This document shows positions 11,671 to 23,487 of a stretch of 64,000 nucleotides of DNA, piece after piece. A model generated the notes under the pieces. That model ran no database searches. It was not told the origin of the DNA and saw nothing but the letters and a program-made list of their open reading frames with translations. Both the position numbers and the translations under genes were made by a program. This stretch comes from Parachaetomium inaequale (taxonomy: Eukaryota > Ascomycota > Sordariomycetes > Sordariales > Chaetomiaceae): positions 27,238 through 91,237 of the forward strand of contig MU854451.1 of assembly GCA_033296685.1 (NCBI GenBank), in the 5' to 3' direction. Within the stretch, counting starts at the first letter, position 1; every line of letters begins with the position of its first letter.

Positions 11671-12809
11671 TCACACAAAAACAGCCTTCACCTTCTCAAC
11701 CGTATCCAACACGGTCTGGCGCCACGGGATGTAGTCCTGCCCCGTGGCCCTGACCGCCTTGGTTCCGTCATAGACCATCTTCGGCAAGTAGCGGTAGTCG
11801 GAGAAATAACCCTCGCCGGGGGTACCCTTCTCGATGATCTCCGCCCTCTCGGGAAACTCCTCGCGCAGAATGTCTGCCACGGCTTGCGCCGGCGCGTAAT
11901 ACGACGCGGCGATGAAGCGCTCTTTGTTCGCCTTCTCGGGATGCTCAACGCCAAAGACGACGAGCCGGGCCACATCGCGGATGTCAACATACCCGTTGTA
12001 TGCCCCCGGAATGCCGGCCTGGTCCAGCGGCTTCCCAGCGAAGACGTCCGGAATGAGGCGGTTGGACATGCTGATCTCGTCTGCAGAACCTGGCGTCACG
12101 AGAGGTGGGCCGGCAACGAAGCTGCCTCGAGTTAGCTACTAATAGCATATATCAAACCTGTAAACAGGGTAACTCACGCAGGATTAATGGAAGTGAGAGT
12201 GAACGTCGGCTTGTGCTCATCACGGAACTTCCACATGGCCTTCTCGGCGGCCACCTTGCTCGCAAAATAAATGATAGGGCCCGGGGTCGCCTTGCCCTCC
12301 TTGGCGACAACGTCCTCGGCAAAGGTGTTCCAGTCCTTCTCGGTGTAAGTGTAGTCCTCCTCGCGCTGCTGCAGGACGGCGACAATGGACGACATCAAGA
12401 CGAAGTTCTTGATCTTGGGCTCCTTCTGGGCCGACTCGAGCGCGCGCACCGTGCCGTTGATGGCGCTCTTGAGGACCGGCTCAGGGTCGGTGAAGTCGAA
12501 GGACACGGGCGAGGCGAGATGGGCCACGGCATCGACTCCTGGTCTTGATTAGTAGATGGGAGACGGATGCAAGGATTGGAACCCACCTTTCACGGCTTCA
12601 TCAAAAGCACCGGGGACGGTGATATCGGGCACCTCGGCAAACTCGAGTTGGTCCGCGTACTCGGAAAGGGCTTCCTTGATCTTGTCGGTGGACGAGAGCT
12701 TCCTCACGGTACCCCTGACTGAGTATCCGGCCTTGAGGAAAGCTTCAACCGTGCTGGCGGCAATGTAGCCGTTGGCGCCGGTGACGAGAACGAGTCCTTT
12801 GTGTGCCAT
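11671..12809 (-). CDS. NAD(P)H-dependent reductase (dihydroflavonol reductase/GRE2 type)
   Basis: Three exons, 12587-12809, 12178-12538 and 11671-12121, join cleanly to 344 aa (donors GTGGGT and GTGAGT). It is an extended short-chain dehydrogenase: the Rossmann nucleotide loop GANGYIA (residues 11-17), catalytic Ser124/125 in LMSSI, and the YFASK motif with Tyr165 and Lys169. The substrate-proximal segment SINPAFVAGPPL is typical of the aldehyde/ketone reductases related to yeast Gre2 and plant dihydroflavonol reductases. Such enzymes reduce methylglyoxal and other carbonyls in the cytosol. The true substrate cannot be deduced. No biosynthetic cluster surrounds it, which argues for a general detoxification role. 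Confidence 0.88.
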
Positions 12810-13640
12810 GGTGAAAAGAAGTTTGTGTTTGAGGTGTAAAATATTGGTGAGATTGGGGAGTTCTCAAAATGCTAGGAATGCTGCTGGGTCGTGTCTCCGG
12901 TGTCTCGGGTGTCTTGTTCTACTACTTGGGAAGCGAAACAGTGGTGGGGGATGGGGAATTTATAGGAAGATTTGGAAATCATGTTGGTTGATGTTATTTG
13001 TATCCGTAGCATAGTTCTAGTCCGCTCTCATGTTCTTGATGCTTCTTGGATGATGACAGATGCCACCACGCCGGGTCCGGCGACAGTGGGTTAGTGATTG
13101 CGGGCGGCAGACACCGCAGCCGGCGGATTACTGAACATACTGAACACCTCGGGTATCAAGGTGGGCCAATGGTGGCCGGAAAAGAGCGAGGTGCTGAGTA
13201 ATGTACGCATTGTATTGGGGGGTCTTGGTTTAATGTTGCTGTGTTCTGATGGACATCGCGGGTGGCTTCATCACACAAATGCGGGATTGGCGTCGTGATG
13301 GCTTGGAGGAGACGGCGGCCGTGGTGCCGTTGTGGTGTGTTACCGATGTACAGCGCCACTCAAGTATATGCGTTCATCCCTTATTGGCCTTTTGCCTCTC
13401 CTTGGTCTCCTTCTCTTCCGCAGGGGAATCTAGTCTCGGGTATTCCTCTTACCCTCTACTGCGAGATGTTACGTACCTTATCCAACTGCCAGTCTATTTA
13501 CAACTTCACGACGTTGCGGCGCTGCGCAAGTCGGCATCCCTTCAGTAGCACATCTCTAAGGTGAAGAAGAACGCCATCTCCCAATAAAAATCCAAAACAC
13601 AGAGGGGTATCACAGATTCTTTCCGTATTCCAACACAACC
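12810..13640. other. Reductase promoter; no gene seen
   Basis: Upstream region of the reductase, followed by the 3' flank of peptidyl-tRNA hydrolase. Open frames on the plus strand have no motifs. Confidence 0.4.
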
Positions 13641-14246
13641 CTACAACCTCGAGTTCGCCCCGCCCCATCTCGTCTCCAGCTCGGCCAGCGCATCAAACAA
13701 CCCCTGACTGCCGCTCCCCTCCAAAACGTTCCTCGCGTTCCTGGGCACCTTGCTCAGCACAAAGTCCGACACGGCCCCCTTATCCCGCGCGTCGGGCCTG
13801 CCAATCCCCACCGAGACGCGCGCCCACTTGCCGGCGGGGTCGGCCTGCAGCGCCCCATTAACACTCTTGATGCCGTTATGCCCGCGGTGGCTCCGCTTCC
13901 AGTCCCGGACCTTGACCACGCCCAGCTCCTCCTCGAGGTCGTCGTGCACCAGCACGACGCCGACCTCGGCCGGCGCGAGCCCGCGCTCCGTCAGGTGCTC
14001 GCGGTAGGCGCGGGCCACCCACGGCCCGGACACGTTCATGACGGCGGGGCTCTGGAGGAGCGAGTAGCGCGTCCCGATGGAGGCGAGCGCGCTCGCCCTG
14101 CCGATGCGCTGCGCCGCGAAGGCGGGCTGGTCGCGGCCGAGGGTTCGTTGGAGCGCCTCGAGCACGATGTGGCCGGCCGAGTGCCAGGTGTTGCGCATCT
14201 CGCCCGGGTTGCCGAGGCTGATGACGAGGATGCGTCGTAGTGACAT
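13641..14246 (-). CDS. PTH1: Peptidyl-tRNA hydrolase
   Basis: Single exon, 201 aa, the usual length of bacterial/mitochondrial-type Pth. It cleaves the ester between tRNA and peptides released prematurely from ribosomes, recycling the tRNA, probably in mitochondria. Catalytic-site residues are present: Asn13 in SLGNPG, His22 in NTWHSAGH, Asn71 in MNVSG, Asp102/103 in HDDLE, and the HRGHNGIKS loop. The frame is open to 14552, but the added sequence is Thr/Pro-rich and non-conserved-looking. The ATG at 14246 sits right before the first beta strand, so it was chosen. Without the extension no long presequence is visible, so mitochondrial import would need an internal signal or the longer start. 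Confidence 0.92.
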   Translation of the reverse strand: MSLRRILVISLGNPGEMRNTWHSAGHIVLEALQRTLGRDQPAFAAQRIGRASALASIGTRYSLLQSPAVMNVSGPWVARAYREHLTERGLAPAEVGVVLVHDDLEEELGVVKVRDWKRSHRGHNGIKSVNGALQADPAGKWARVSVGIGRPDARDKGAVSDFVLSKVPRNARNVLEGSGSQGLFDALAELETRWGGANSRL

Positions 14247-15048
14247 GGTGGTGTCCGGGGGTTGCGTGTGTAGGGGGATTAGGGTGTCCGGGGCAGCAGG
14301 AGATTTTCCTTCCCCTTTTGCTGTTTTCTTCTTCTCGGTTCGTCGTCGGCTCGTTTCGGCTGGCATAAAAACGGGGTTCGGGGAATGTATTCGAGGAAGG
14401 GAATGTGTGTTCCCGGGAGGACTTTCTGTCGGGATTTGGATGTTCTTGCGATCGGATCCTCGTTGGATTGTTTCGGCGTGCAGGACGAAAGTCGGTCGCG
14501 TTCGTGTCAAAAGGGACGGGTATTGTGTTTGAAAGGAGAGAATATCCCACAATGAACTCGGGATCGAGTCCGATTATATGCAACAGATCCCCTTCCCTGG
14601 CGCAACCCTCCCGGCGCGTGAGTCACCGGCGCGTCCGAAGCTGTCCTCGACGAGCCGATGGTGGTTTGGCTGCTAAGAAAGTTGCTGCAGGATGGATTAG
14701 CGAGCGGTTACAGGGGTTCACCAGTGACCCACTCAGCGAGGGCTTCGTGGCTTGCCCAGCGCTGACGTCGTTGGTGCCTGGGCCGCTCTGCGCGGGGCTC
14801 AGCAGTGCAAGCGGCGGCACCGCCACAGGCACTTCGTCACTCGTTCTGTTCGCTCTCGAGCAGATCAGGCACAGCAGGTATCCAGGCTTCGTCCACGACG
14901 CTGCGGCGCATTCCTTCCTGGAACTGGAACCTTCAACTCCAACGATATCTATTTCGCGACATCTTTGCCCGCCTTTGCCGTCCTGTACAATACCAACATC
15001 CGCGACTTCGATACCCGGCCCGAAAAAGAGCAGCAGCAATTCGCAACC
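14247..15048. other. Bidirectional promoter region PTH1/RVS161
   Basis: The two start codons diverge across 802 bp. Several overlapping long open frames on both strands reflect GC-rich sequence. None has a domain or splice logic. Confidence 0.45.
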
Positions 15049-16142
15049 ATGTCTTGGGCGGGTACCTGACCCCGCGATGCCCTCACTTTTTGGTCCTCCC
15101 CTGCTGACGCGCACTCCGCAGGCTTCAAGAAGAATGTCAACCGCGCGACGACGCAGGTGATGATGAAGACCGGTCCGTCTCGCCGCTCCCGCCGACCCCG
15201 CGATACTCCGATTGCGACGCGGTCTTGCTGACACGAGTTGGAACAGGTCATGTCGAAAAGACAAACGACCGGGATTATGAAGTCGAGGAGAGGTACGAGA
15301 CGATCCCCGGGCAACACGCGGCGGGCCCCGGATACTGAGACTTTCGATAGGCGATTCAGGACAATGGAGGCGGCGTCGTTGCGGTTACAAAAGGAGGCCA
15401 AGGGATACCTGGATTCACTACGAGGTATGGCCATCGACGGACTCGGGGGGAGCGAGCGCGGGGCTGACTCGACACGTCGCAGCGATGACGGCCTCACAGA
15501 TGCGAATCGCCGAAACGATCGATGCCTTCTACGGCGACTCCGGTGCTAAGGACGGCGTGAGCAGAAGCTACAAGCAGGCTGTGGAGGACCTCGACGCCGA
15601 GACGATCAAGGCCCTGGACGGGCCGTACCGGACAACAGTGTTAGAACCCATCTCGCGCTTCTGCGCATACTTTCCCGACGTAAACGAGTGTAGGTTGCGA
15701 ATACCCTATTGGCCTTCCCCTGCCCCGTTCTGACGATTCTCGACCAGGCATCAAGAAGCGCGGCCACAAGCTCCTCGACTACGACGCGCTGCGGGCCAAG
15801 GTCAAGAAGCTGGTCGAAAAGCCCGACAAGGACGTGACCAAGCTGCCGCGGGCCGAGAAGGAGATGGAGATGGCCAAGGCGGCGTACGAGCAGCTCAACG
15901 AGCAGCTGTGCTCGGAGCTGCCGCAGCTGATCGACCTGCGCGTGCCCTACCTCGACCCCTCGTTCGAGGCCCTCGTCAAGATCCAGCTGCGCTTCTGCGC
16001 CGAGGCCTACAGCCGCATGGCCCAGGTGCAGCAGTACCTCGACGCCGACACGCGCGAGCAGTACGCCCAGGGCCAGCTGGACACCCGCGTCGAGCAGGTG
16101 CTGCAGGAGATCAGGGAGCTGAGCATCAGCGGGACTGTGTAG
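15049..16142 (+). CDS. RVS161: BAR-domain adaptor, Rvs161/Hob3 type
   Basis: Six exons: 15049-15061, 15122-15172, 15247-15292, 15351-15424, 15483-15689 and 15748-16142. All junctions keep frame, giving 261 aa, close to yeast Rvs161 (265 aa). The protein starts MSWAGFKKNVNRATTQVMM, continues KTNDRDYEVEERRFRTMEAA and LRAMTASQMRIAETIDAFYG, and ends in a coiled-coil-rich BAR region (KLPRAEKEMEMAKAAYEQL). The whole length is one N-BAR domain without an SH3. In yeasts this protein forms a heterodimer with the SH3-bearing Rvs167/Hob1 on endocytic necks and supports actin patch function and vesicle scission. Unusually small first exons (13, 51 and 46 nt) explain why the 5' half is hard to see as one open frame. 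Confidence 0.95.
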
Positions 16143-18433
16143 TTGTTTTCGGGGAAATGGCGAAGGATAGTGGATGGAATAGCTCCTAGTTTTTGACCGC
16201 GGGTTGGAGAGCGGTAGGGTCACAATTTTTCTCTCGGCGTATGGGTCTGGCATTGGTTACTTATACAGGGTATTCCGGTGAATACATGGGGCGTGTAAAT
16301 GAAAAGATGCCCGTTTGTCGTGGGCACGGGCTGCGTTGTGGTTTGACGAGACACGTCTCGATACAATCAACGCCGTACTCGCGCGTTCCTGAGATTCTTG
16401 ATATGGCGATCTCCTGGAAGAAGCTACGTGCGGAACTACTGCTGTTTCAGCAACTCTCTCGATCCGAACAGGGACTCGAGATATCCGTCTAAAGGGCTCT
16501 AGAAGCCCGCTTGCTCCATTCCAAATCAGGGCCAGAGCTCAAAACACGGACGATTCGGCTCTCCACGGGAGATCGCCTGTGTCCACACCTCGCATTGCCC
16601 CATCGTCTTGTGTGAGATCTTCGGAAGCGAGATGGGAGGGCACGTCGATGCCAAGACTTTATGGGCTGGCTGTTGACGATCAAAGATGAATACGACGTGT
16701 CCCAAAGCTATTTCAGGCCATTGCAATGGATCTGGTATCCGTAACCGCCGGGAGCACGACGCAAACCCAGGAGCGTCTCAACGGTGCAACTGTCTGGGCC
16801 GAGGCTGTTCGGATCTTGGATAATAATACTCGGCGTCAAGAGAAGCTGCTCAGTTCTTATCAATTGGATCTGCGCTTCGCCGAGACGCCGCCGATCGACG
16901 ATCCAACGACTGGAGCATCGACGTTGGGGCTGAAACGGCTCGAGGGCAGGGGTGCTTTCGTGGGGATGTTTGTGGGGCCAGGGCTTCGGTTTCGGAGTCG
17001 CTGGAGCAGCGGCCTCGATTGGCGGCCAACCCCTGGAATCAGCGGCTCGCGGAGTTCTCCGGCGTTTAACTCGAGGGCAACAATAGGCGGGTCGATTGTC
17101 TCGTTGGCCAGCCCTCGTGTCACTCTGGCGCCCATAATGATACGAGTGAACAGGGCGGGAATTGCTCGACGCCAACAGCCGAGAACCAGCCCAGTTTGTT
17201 GACGTTGCTGTTGATTGCGGGTGGTTGGTAACGTTCAGGTTAGGAGCCAATCTCGACAAACACTTCAGGCTGTCCGGGCCGACTTGGCCTCGTCTAAGAC
17301 GCTGCTGCACCCCGGATATGCACGCGCCAACGATGCGACGGGATTTTTTTCCCGAACGGCTGTTCACCAATGCCCAAGAGCGCCACCACGTCCGCGTCTC
17401 GCCGCCGAGGAGGGGTGACACCCGCGGAAAACTGCTGCGCCCCAAAATGGTTCGCTGAGATCGGCCCCAAGAGAATGGAGAAACCCTGCACTGGCCCCCA
17501 GGAACCCGTGATCCGACGCAGCCCACAGGAGGTCTGGGAATGGGCCGCTCGCTGCCAGACGACGGTCCCATCGAGCGTTTCGATCAGGCGGTGGAGGCCG
17601 GGGTCGGAGAAATGGGCCATGCCCATGTGGTTCCCAACAGATTCCAGACGCGCGTCTAGCGGGGAAGGGAGCTCGTGTGTGCGGTGGCAGCGTGGCCCTG
17701 AAAGGACGTTGCCTGGAGCGCAGCACAAAGCATCGGGCATCAAAGGCCATTCGAGCAGCGATTTGGGCGATCAATTGGCCGAGAACTTGTAATTTTGGGA
17801 TCTTCCCGCCACTTCCATTTTCAACCTTTGTTGAAAGCTGGGAAGGCACATCCCCCCATCGATCAATCAAATCCGCCGGTTACTGGTCCCGTCCCGTGCC
17901 TTGGCAGCCAGGAACGAGGCACCTCATTGTCCAGGCCCTGCAGCTGCAGGGAAGCGCTGCAACATCGGCGCCCACCCCCTGGCCTCGCAACGAGGACCAG
18001 GCCCCCGTTCAACCGTTTGGCGAGTTTCGCAATCCAGAGCTCTTATTGCCACCCCTTTTGGCCACCACATTCGTTACGGTACTTATCAAGCTTGGCCTCC
18101 CTCCGGACGACCTGCTAGTCTCTCGTTTTTGTTCTCGCCCCATTGACCCAACCCAACACCAACAACAACGTTGGACTGCACAACCTCTGCACTCACCAAA
18201 AACCGGGCTGCCTTCGCTGTCACTGTCGCATTAGGGAACGTCACTCGTTGCAGCATCGGGCCGCCACCAACCACCACGCCAAATTCGAGAGGCTGGTGAG
18301 CCAACTGTGTGTTGGCAGTTCCCGCACGGAACCAAAAGAAGACGCCACTGCCATCTTCCACCCGAGACCTCGAGTCCGCCTGCTTCTCTCCCACCAACAC
18401 TGTCGTTTACCTCCCCGAAAACACCTAGCAACC
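16143..18433. other. 2.3-kb intergenic region without a convincing gene
   Basis: Upstream region of the second BAR gene. Open frames occur on both strands around 16700-17570. The minus-strand frame 16860-17135 (starting MGARVTRGLANETIDPP) has a codon-like look but no partner exons, motifs or homologue that I recognise. A transcribed or decayed gene there cannot be excluded. Confidence 0.35.
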
Positions 18434-19923
18434 ATGAATATCACCAAAAAGTTCGACCGCGCCTTCCAATGGGCCGGTGAGAAGATGGGCGGCGAAGCCA
18501 AGACCAACATGTCTGATGACTTCAAGATGCTCGAGACCGAGATGGCCCTGCGGTTCGAGGGTAAGTTGCCTGTCCCACCTGTAACACAAGGCGCCAGGAC
18601 GTCCTGCTGACAGCGTCCTAGGCATGGAGCGCCTCCAGAGGTCGATGAACCAGTACGTCAAGTGGATGGGCCGGCACCTTGAGCCTGCGGAGGACAGGGA
18701 GAAGGCGCTCCCGGTGGGATACCTGGGACGCACCATGGCCGGCCACGGCGAGGAGTTCCAGCCGGACTCCGAGTTTGGCAACTGCCTGATAACGATGGGC
18801 CGTGCCAACGAGAGGGTATCGGCCATCCAGGAGGCCTTTGTCGGCGAGGCCACCGCCTCATGGCTGGAGTCCCTCGAGAGGAATTTGGCCATGATGAGGG
18901 AGTACCAGGTTAGTCCAGCTCCGAACCCTTCAGACCTCAACAGCACGCTAACAACACGGCTAGGCCTCCCGCAAGAAGCTCGAGAACCGCCGTCTGAACT
19001 ACGACGCCAGCATCAGCAGGCTCCACAAAGCCAAGCGCGACGATTTCCGCCTCGAAGAGGAGCTCCGCGCCGCAAAAGCCAAGTACGAGGAGTCGTCCGA
19101 GGATGTCCTGCGCCGCATGCAAGACATCCAAGACGCCGAGGCCGAGAGCGCCCGGGACCTGACGCAGTTCCTGGACGCCGAGCTCGAGTACCACGAGCGG
19201 TGCGCCGAGGAGCTCCGTCGCGTCCGCCAAAACTGGCCCGGCACTCCTTCCCCCAGCTACAGCCCCGTCGAGCGGCGCCCGACCGTCCGCAGCCGCTCCA
19301 ACACCACCCACAGCTACACGGAACGCCTGTCGCGCACAAACACCTTCGAAGCCGCCGAGTCCAGCGCGCCCCCAGTCCGCATGCCCATCCGCCCGGCCAA
19401 CTCGCGCATGCAGTCCCTCACCCAGCAAGCTGACGGGCCCGTGGGCCGCCCCACCATCGGCGGCAGCAGCAGCAAAGCAAGCACCAGCGCCAGCTTCCAA
19501 GGCGGCGCGACCCTCGACCGCGAGCGCAGCCGCATGGGGTCCATCTCGGGCACCAGCCCCCCCATCCCCACCAACAGCATCGCGACAAACGTGGGCGCCC
19601 TCCGCGGCCAGCTGCGCCCCGTCAGCAGGATCGTCACGGCGCCGCCGCCATTGCCGCGTGAGCGTGAGCGTGACGTCGACGTCTTCGCCGACCGCGACTA
19701 CGACGACACGGCCAGCGACACGGGCAGCCCGGACTGGGGCAACCGGAGCACCACCAGCTCGGCGGCCACCAGCGTCGCGAGCCTGAGCCGGACCCCGAGC
19801 AACAACAACGCGGTGTTTGTGGGCGGTGGTGGTAGTGTCAAGAAGGCGCCGCCGCCGCCGCCGCCGAGCAGGGCCAAGAAGCCGCCTCCGCCGGTGCCGG
19901 CTAGACGGGAGATGGGGTACTGA
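18434..19923 (+). CDS. BAR-domain protein with Ser/Pro-rich tail
   Basis: Three exons, 18434-18560, 18622-18908 and 18964-19923, join to 457 aa. Residues 1 to about 250 form a BAR domain: MNITKKFDRAFQWAGEKMG, an amphipathic start typical of N-BAR proteins, then long charged helices (YDASISRLHKAKRDDFRLE, QDIQDAEAESARDLTQF). The last 200 residues are Ser/Thr/Pro-rich and disordered, and end in polyproline blocks (KKAPPPPPPSRAKKPPPPVP) that are classic SH3 ligands. It should bend or sense membranes and recruit SH3 proteins during endocytosis or Golgi traffic. It lies 2.3 kb downstream of RVS161 on the same strand, but the two are separate genes. The fold is endophilin-like; the exact orthologue was not identified. 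Confidence 0.88.
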
Positions 19924-20633
19924 GGGGGGGAAGGTCAGGTCAGTCAGTCCGCGGCAATGACGAGGCTATGAGGGGATGATATGTCAGGGGTATCGGCATG
20001 GCTGGTTTGGTTCGGGAGGCGTTTGGTGTTCCATTGGTGTTTTGCTTTCGTGGGCTGGCTCCGCGTGGCCCCGGGGTTGAAGAGGCGGCTTTGGTCTTTG
20101 CGGACATGGAGATGGTAGATACAGTGGATCGTGCAAACCACAAGGCATAGGTCATGATGAATTGTATGGTTGCAGCGTTTGCTCGAATACCTCTACGAAT
20201 ATGGTGACGAATATGGTGCCCAGAATAACCCGTGAGGTGGTTGGAATTGGAATTTCACGGAATTTCGAAAAGTTGTATGGCGCGCCAGCTGCAGATCCCT
20301 GCCGCCAAGAGGCGCTAAACCTACAGCACCGCGCTGTGGGGTCCACCTCAATTCCGCTGGCCTGTGATCCAAAGCAGCGGCGCAACTTTCCCATGCCAAA
20401 CTCCAAGCCAAGCCCGCGACAACGCAGCAACCTGCCCCTCTGACACCGTCCTTGCGTTCTTGCCACTGTCCAACCCGTGGTTTTGGCCACCCTCACTACT
20501 CCTACAAACCCCGCGATTGCTCGAAACCAGCGCCGCTGAACTTGAGCTCCGCCAGCTCGATCGCACCCTTCACCAAACAAACTCGGACCCCGAACTCGCC
20601 TGACGAGCAGCCCGCGAGAATCGAGCCGCCGCC
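19924..20633. other. Intergenic
   Basis: 3' flank of the BAR gene and promoter of cyclin H. No supported gene. Confidence 0.4.
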
Positions 20634-22092
20634 ATGGCTACCGAAGATGCGCGGTACCGGCAGACGTCGCAGTTCCAGCTGTGGTCCATCTCGCCCACCC
20701 AACTGTCCGCGATGCGAGAAAAGACAAACGCGGCCGCTCGAAGCCGGATCGCAGAACGCCTCGCCTCCCTCCCCGCCCTCGCCAACACCGCCTCGGCGCC
20801 GACATCGAGCGCGAACACCCCGGACCCCGATGGGACGTCCACCCCTGCGCTCCCCGAGTTTCTCACGGCGCCCGAGGAAGCCCAACTAGTGACCTTCTTT
20901 ACATCAGAGCTGCTACGAGCGGGCGACCACGCCGAGATGTCAGACGACATCAAAGCGACCGCGGCGGCCTTCTTCAGGCGGTTCTACGTTACAAACAGCA
21001 TCATGACATATCCGCCGCAGGAGATGCTGATCGTCGCGCTGTTCTTTGGGTGCAAGGCCGAGGGGTCGTTCGTGAGCATTACAGAGTGAGCCCTGCCGTT
21101 GGAACGAAGCTTCGGCACACGGCTAATCACCGTGTCTCCTCCGTCCAGTTTTGTCAAGACATTCGGCAGAGATAACCCGGAGCAAATCCTCGCCGGCGAA
21201 TTTCTGCTCTGCCAGGGCCTCCGCTTCGCCATCGATGTGAAGCACCCCTTCCGCGCCCTTCGCGGTGCGCTGATGGAGCTCGCCGTCCTCCCCGACATTG
21301 ACGTACGCCCATCTCCCACAACCCCCTCCAAACCCATCCACTAACTCCTCTCCTCCGCACAGCACGCCCGCCTCGGCGCCGCCGAAAACCGCGCCCGCGA
21401 GATCCTGCGCTTCAGCCCGCTCATAACCGACGCCTACTTCCACTACACCCCAAGCCAAATCATGCTCGCCGCCCTGTCCCTCGCGGACCGCGGCCTGGCA
21501 GAGCGCCTCATAACACAAACCTTCCACCACGTCGCCCCGCCCAACAACGACTCCGGTGCCGACACGCCCGCCGCGTCCGGGCCCGACGGCAACAACAAAC
21601 CGGCCCCCCGCAGCGGCGGCGAAGACGCAGCCGAGATAATCGGCTCCCACGCCCGCGACAGAGTCCTCGGCACAATCGAGGCGTGCCGCGACCTTCTCGC
21701 GCGCGAGCTGCCCGAGCGGAGGGAGCACTGGACAAATGTACTTACCCCTACCCAAGTAACCCAGACAGAAGCTGACACTGGCCTTGCGCATACAGAAAGC
21801 AGTAATAAAAGCGCAGATAACCCCCCTCCGCAAGAAACTCAACAAGTGCCGCGACCCAGAGCGGTGGAACCTCGTTGAGCTTCAGCGCGCGCGGCGCGAG
21901 CAGGCCGCCAAGAGGGCTGATTCCGAGGACGGCGATCCAGACGATCGCGGTGGCGGGGGCGGCAACGGTGCGGTCGATAGCGATGGGGCTGTGTTTGGGG
22001 ATCCGCTGCCGCCAAGGGATAATAACAAGAGGAGGAAGGTGGTGGGCGTGAATGGGAAGGGGTTGGATGATCCGTTTGGGGGGCCTTTGTGA
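20634..22092 (+). CDS. CCL1: Cyclin H (Ccl1), TFIIH kinase subunit
   Basis: Four exons, 20634-21085, 21149-21302, 21363-21737 and 21796-22092, join to 425 aa. The N-terminus MATEDARYRQTSQFQLWS matches the N-terminal helix of cyclin H, which contacts the kinase. Cyclin box 1 runs through KATAAAFFRRFYVTNSIM and ALFFGCKAEG, and box 2 through LAGEFLLCQGLRFAI and PFRALRGALMEL. A Gly/Asp-rich linker and a basic tail (NNKRRKVVGVNGKG) follow. With Kin28/CDK7 and Tfb3/MAT1 it forms the kinase module of TFIIH, which phosphorylates the RNA polymerase II C-terminal domain in the nucleus. The insertion after PNNDSGADTP is longer than in yeast and looks disordered. Confidence 0.92.
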
Positions 22093-22989
22093 TCTTTTTT
22101 CTTATTTTATTTTTTTTAACCTTACCCGGGGGCGTACTCGGAGTCATATGAGGGGTTGCAATTTAGGGGTTGGCTGGGGCGTTTCGATGGGTTCGATGGG
22201 TTGGGATGCATCTTGACGGCGTGTGGCATGGCGTTGGTGGAAAACGGTTCGGGAAGCCGGATGGTGGGGGGGGGGAGGGGTCATAGATTCCTCAGGTACA
22301 CAAAAAGGGTTGGAGTAGAGGAATGAAGTTGTGCTCTCAGATCATCCTTCCACATGTTATCATCACATCTTCCATTACTTTGAGGGTCCAGAATGAGCAA
22401 GTCCGGCACCTGTCAGCCAGCCACCGTCCAGGGACACTCTCTGTTCACCAACCACCATCCTCGACCTCTAGTAATCACCGCTTATCGTGCGCCATTCAGC
22501 TACGCAAGAATTCCATCTAGCGAACTACCGATATACTCCGTGTTGCGCTATCCTTGAGCACCATTACTTTCGTTCCGCACGAAATCCGATTCCCGTAAAC
22601 CATCCCTCCCTCCCAAACTCCGCTGAAGAACCATCCATGCCAAGCAACAACCCAACCGGCTTCCCCCGTAAGTGTGATCCCCTCGCTTTCGACCGCATGA
22701 GCGGGTCAAAACCGAACCTGGCCGACAAGAGCCCACGGCGACAGACGCGAGAAGGCGGAAACCTGGTGCCAAACGCCGAAAGAAAAGAAAAGAAAAGAAA
22801 AGATACCCGAAAGTACTGATACATAAAACCGATGCATACGCTGCTAAGACCACCCCCTTCCTTCCGACGAGCGGCCCAGGGAAAGGGCCCAGAGAAGAGA
22901 TGAACCAGAAGAGAGGGAAACCCAGAGACGAAGAAGTGAAGAACTCAAGGCCAAGTGACCTCAGCCTTCCATCACCTAAGCTTCCTTAC
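22093..22989. other. Intergenic with a short AAAAG microsatellite
   Basis: Convergent 3' region. A run of about five AAAAG units lies near 22779-22803, in poor-quality open frames. Nothing else seen. Confidence 0.5.
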
Positions 22990-23487
22990 TCACCACGGCC
23001 ATTGCTGGTCAGCAGGGAACACAGGCCCAAACTCGGGCGGCAGAGGCAGTTCAGGCGGTTGAGACTGTTGAGCCTGTTCAAGGTGTTGAGTCTGGGGGAG
23101 GGTTTGAGGATTTTGAAGAAGTAGGGGCTGCTGGTGATACTGAAAGTGCTGCGCGAGCGGGTTCTGGTACTCCTGAACCCCGGCCGCGGGAGGGACGTTG
23201 GGCTGCGACGCTGTCGGAAGTATGATACCCATCCAATAGTGCGGGTTTAAGTTGGACAGCCCGGACGCCGACTGTCCCTGGGCGGCTTTCTTCTGGGCGG
23301 TTTTTGCCTGGAGGGCTTCCTGGGCGATCTGGTACCGCTGTAACGCCGTGAGCTCTTGCGGGCCAGTCGCGCTGCTACCCTGCGCTTGGGCGGGCGACAG
23401 AGACTTGGGCGCGGAACGCGATGCGAAGGCTTCGTGCAAGAGCCGAAGGCGTGGAACAACTCGGGGCCACATATCGGGATCAGTCTT
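22990..23487 (-). other. In-frame Gln/Pro-rich open frame after the E2 stop codon
   Basis: Directly after the TAG at 23488-23490, the same frame stays open for about 165 more codons, to a stop at 22990-22992. The encoded sequence is low-complexity but protein-like (LTALQRYQIAQEALQAKTAQ, PLAQHFQYHQQP, ending PADQQWPW). A 66-nt in-phase intron (GTG at the codons for VSLAA, acceptor CTAG at the stop itself) would remove the stop and fuse this tail to the E2 protein. The alternatives are stop-codon readthrough or a fortuitous frame. Confidence 0.4.

Noticed and set aside
16708..17571. 287-codon minus-strand open frame
   Set aside because: Arg/Pro-rich and without any family feature, and it crosses regions open on both strands; looks like a GC-driven frame.
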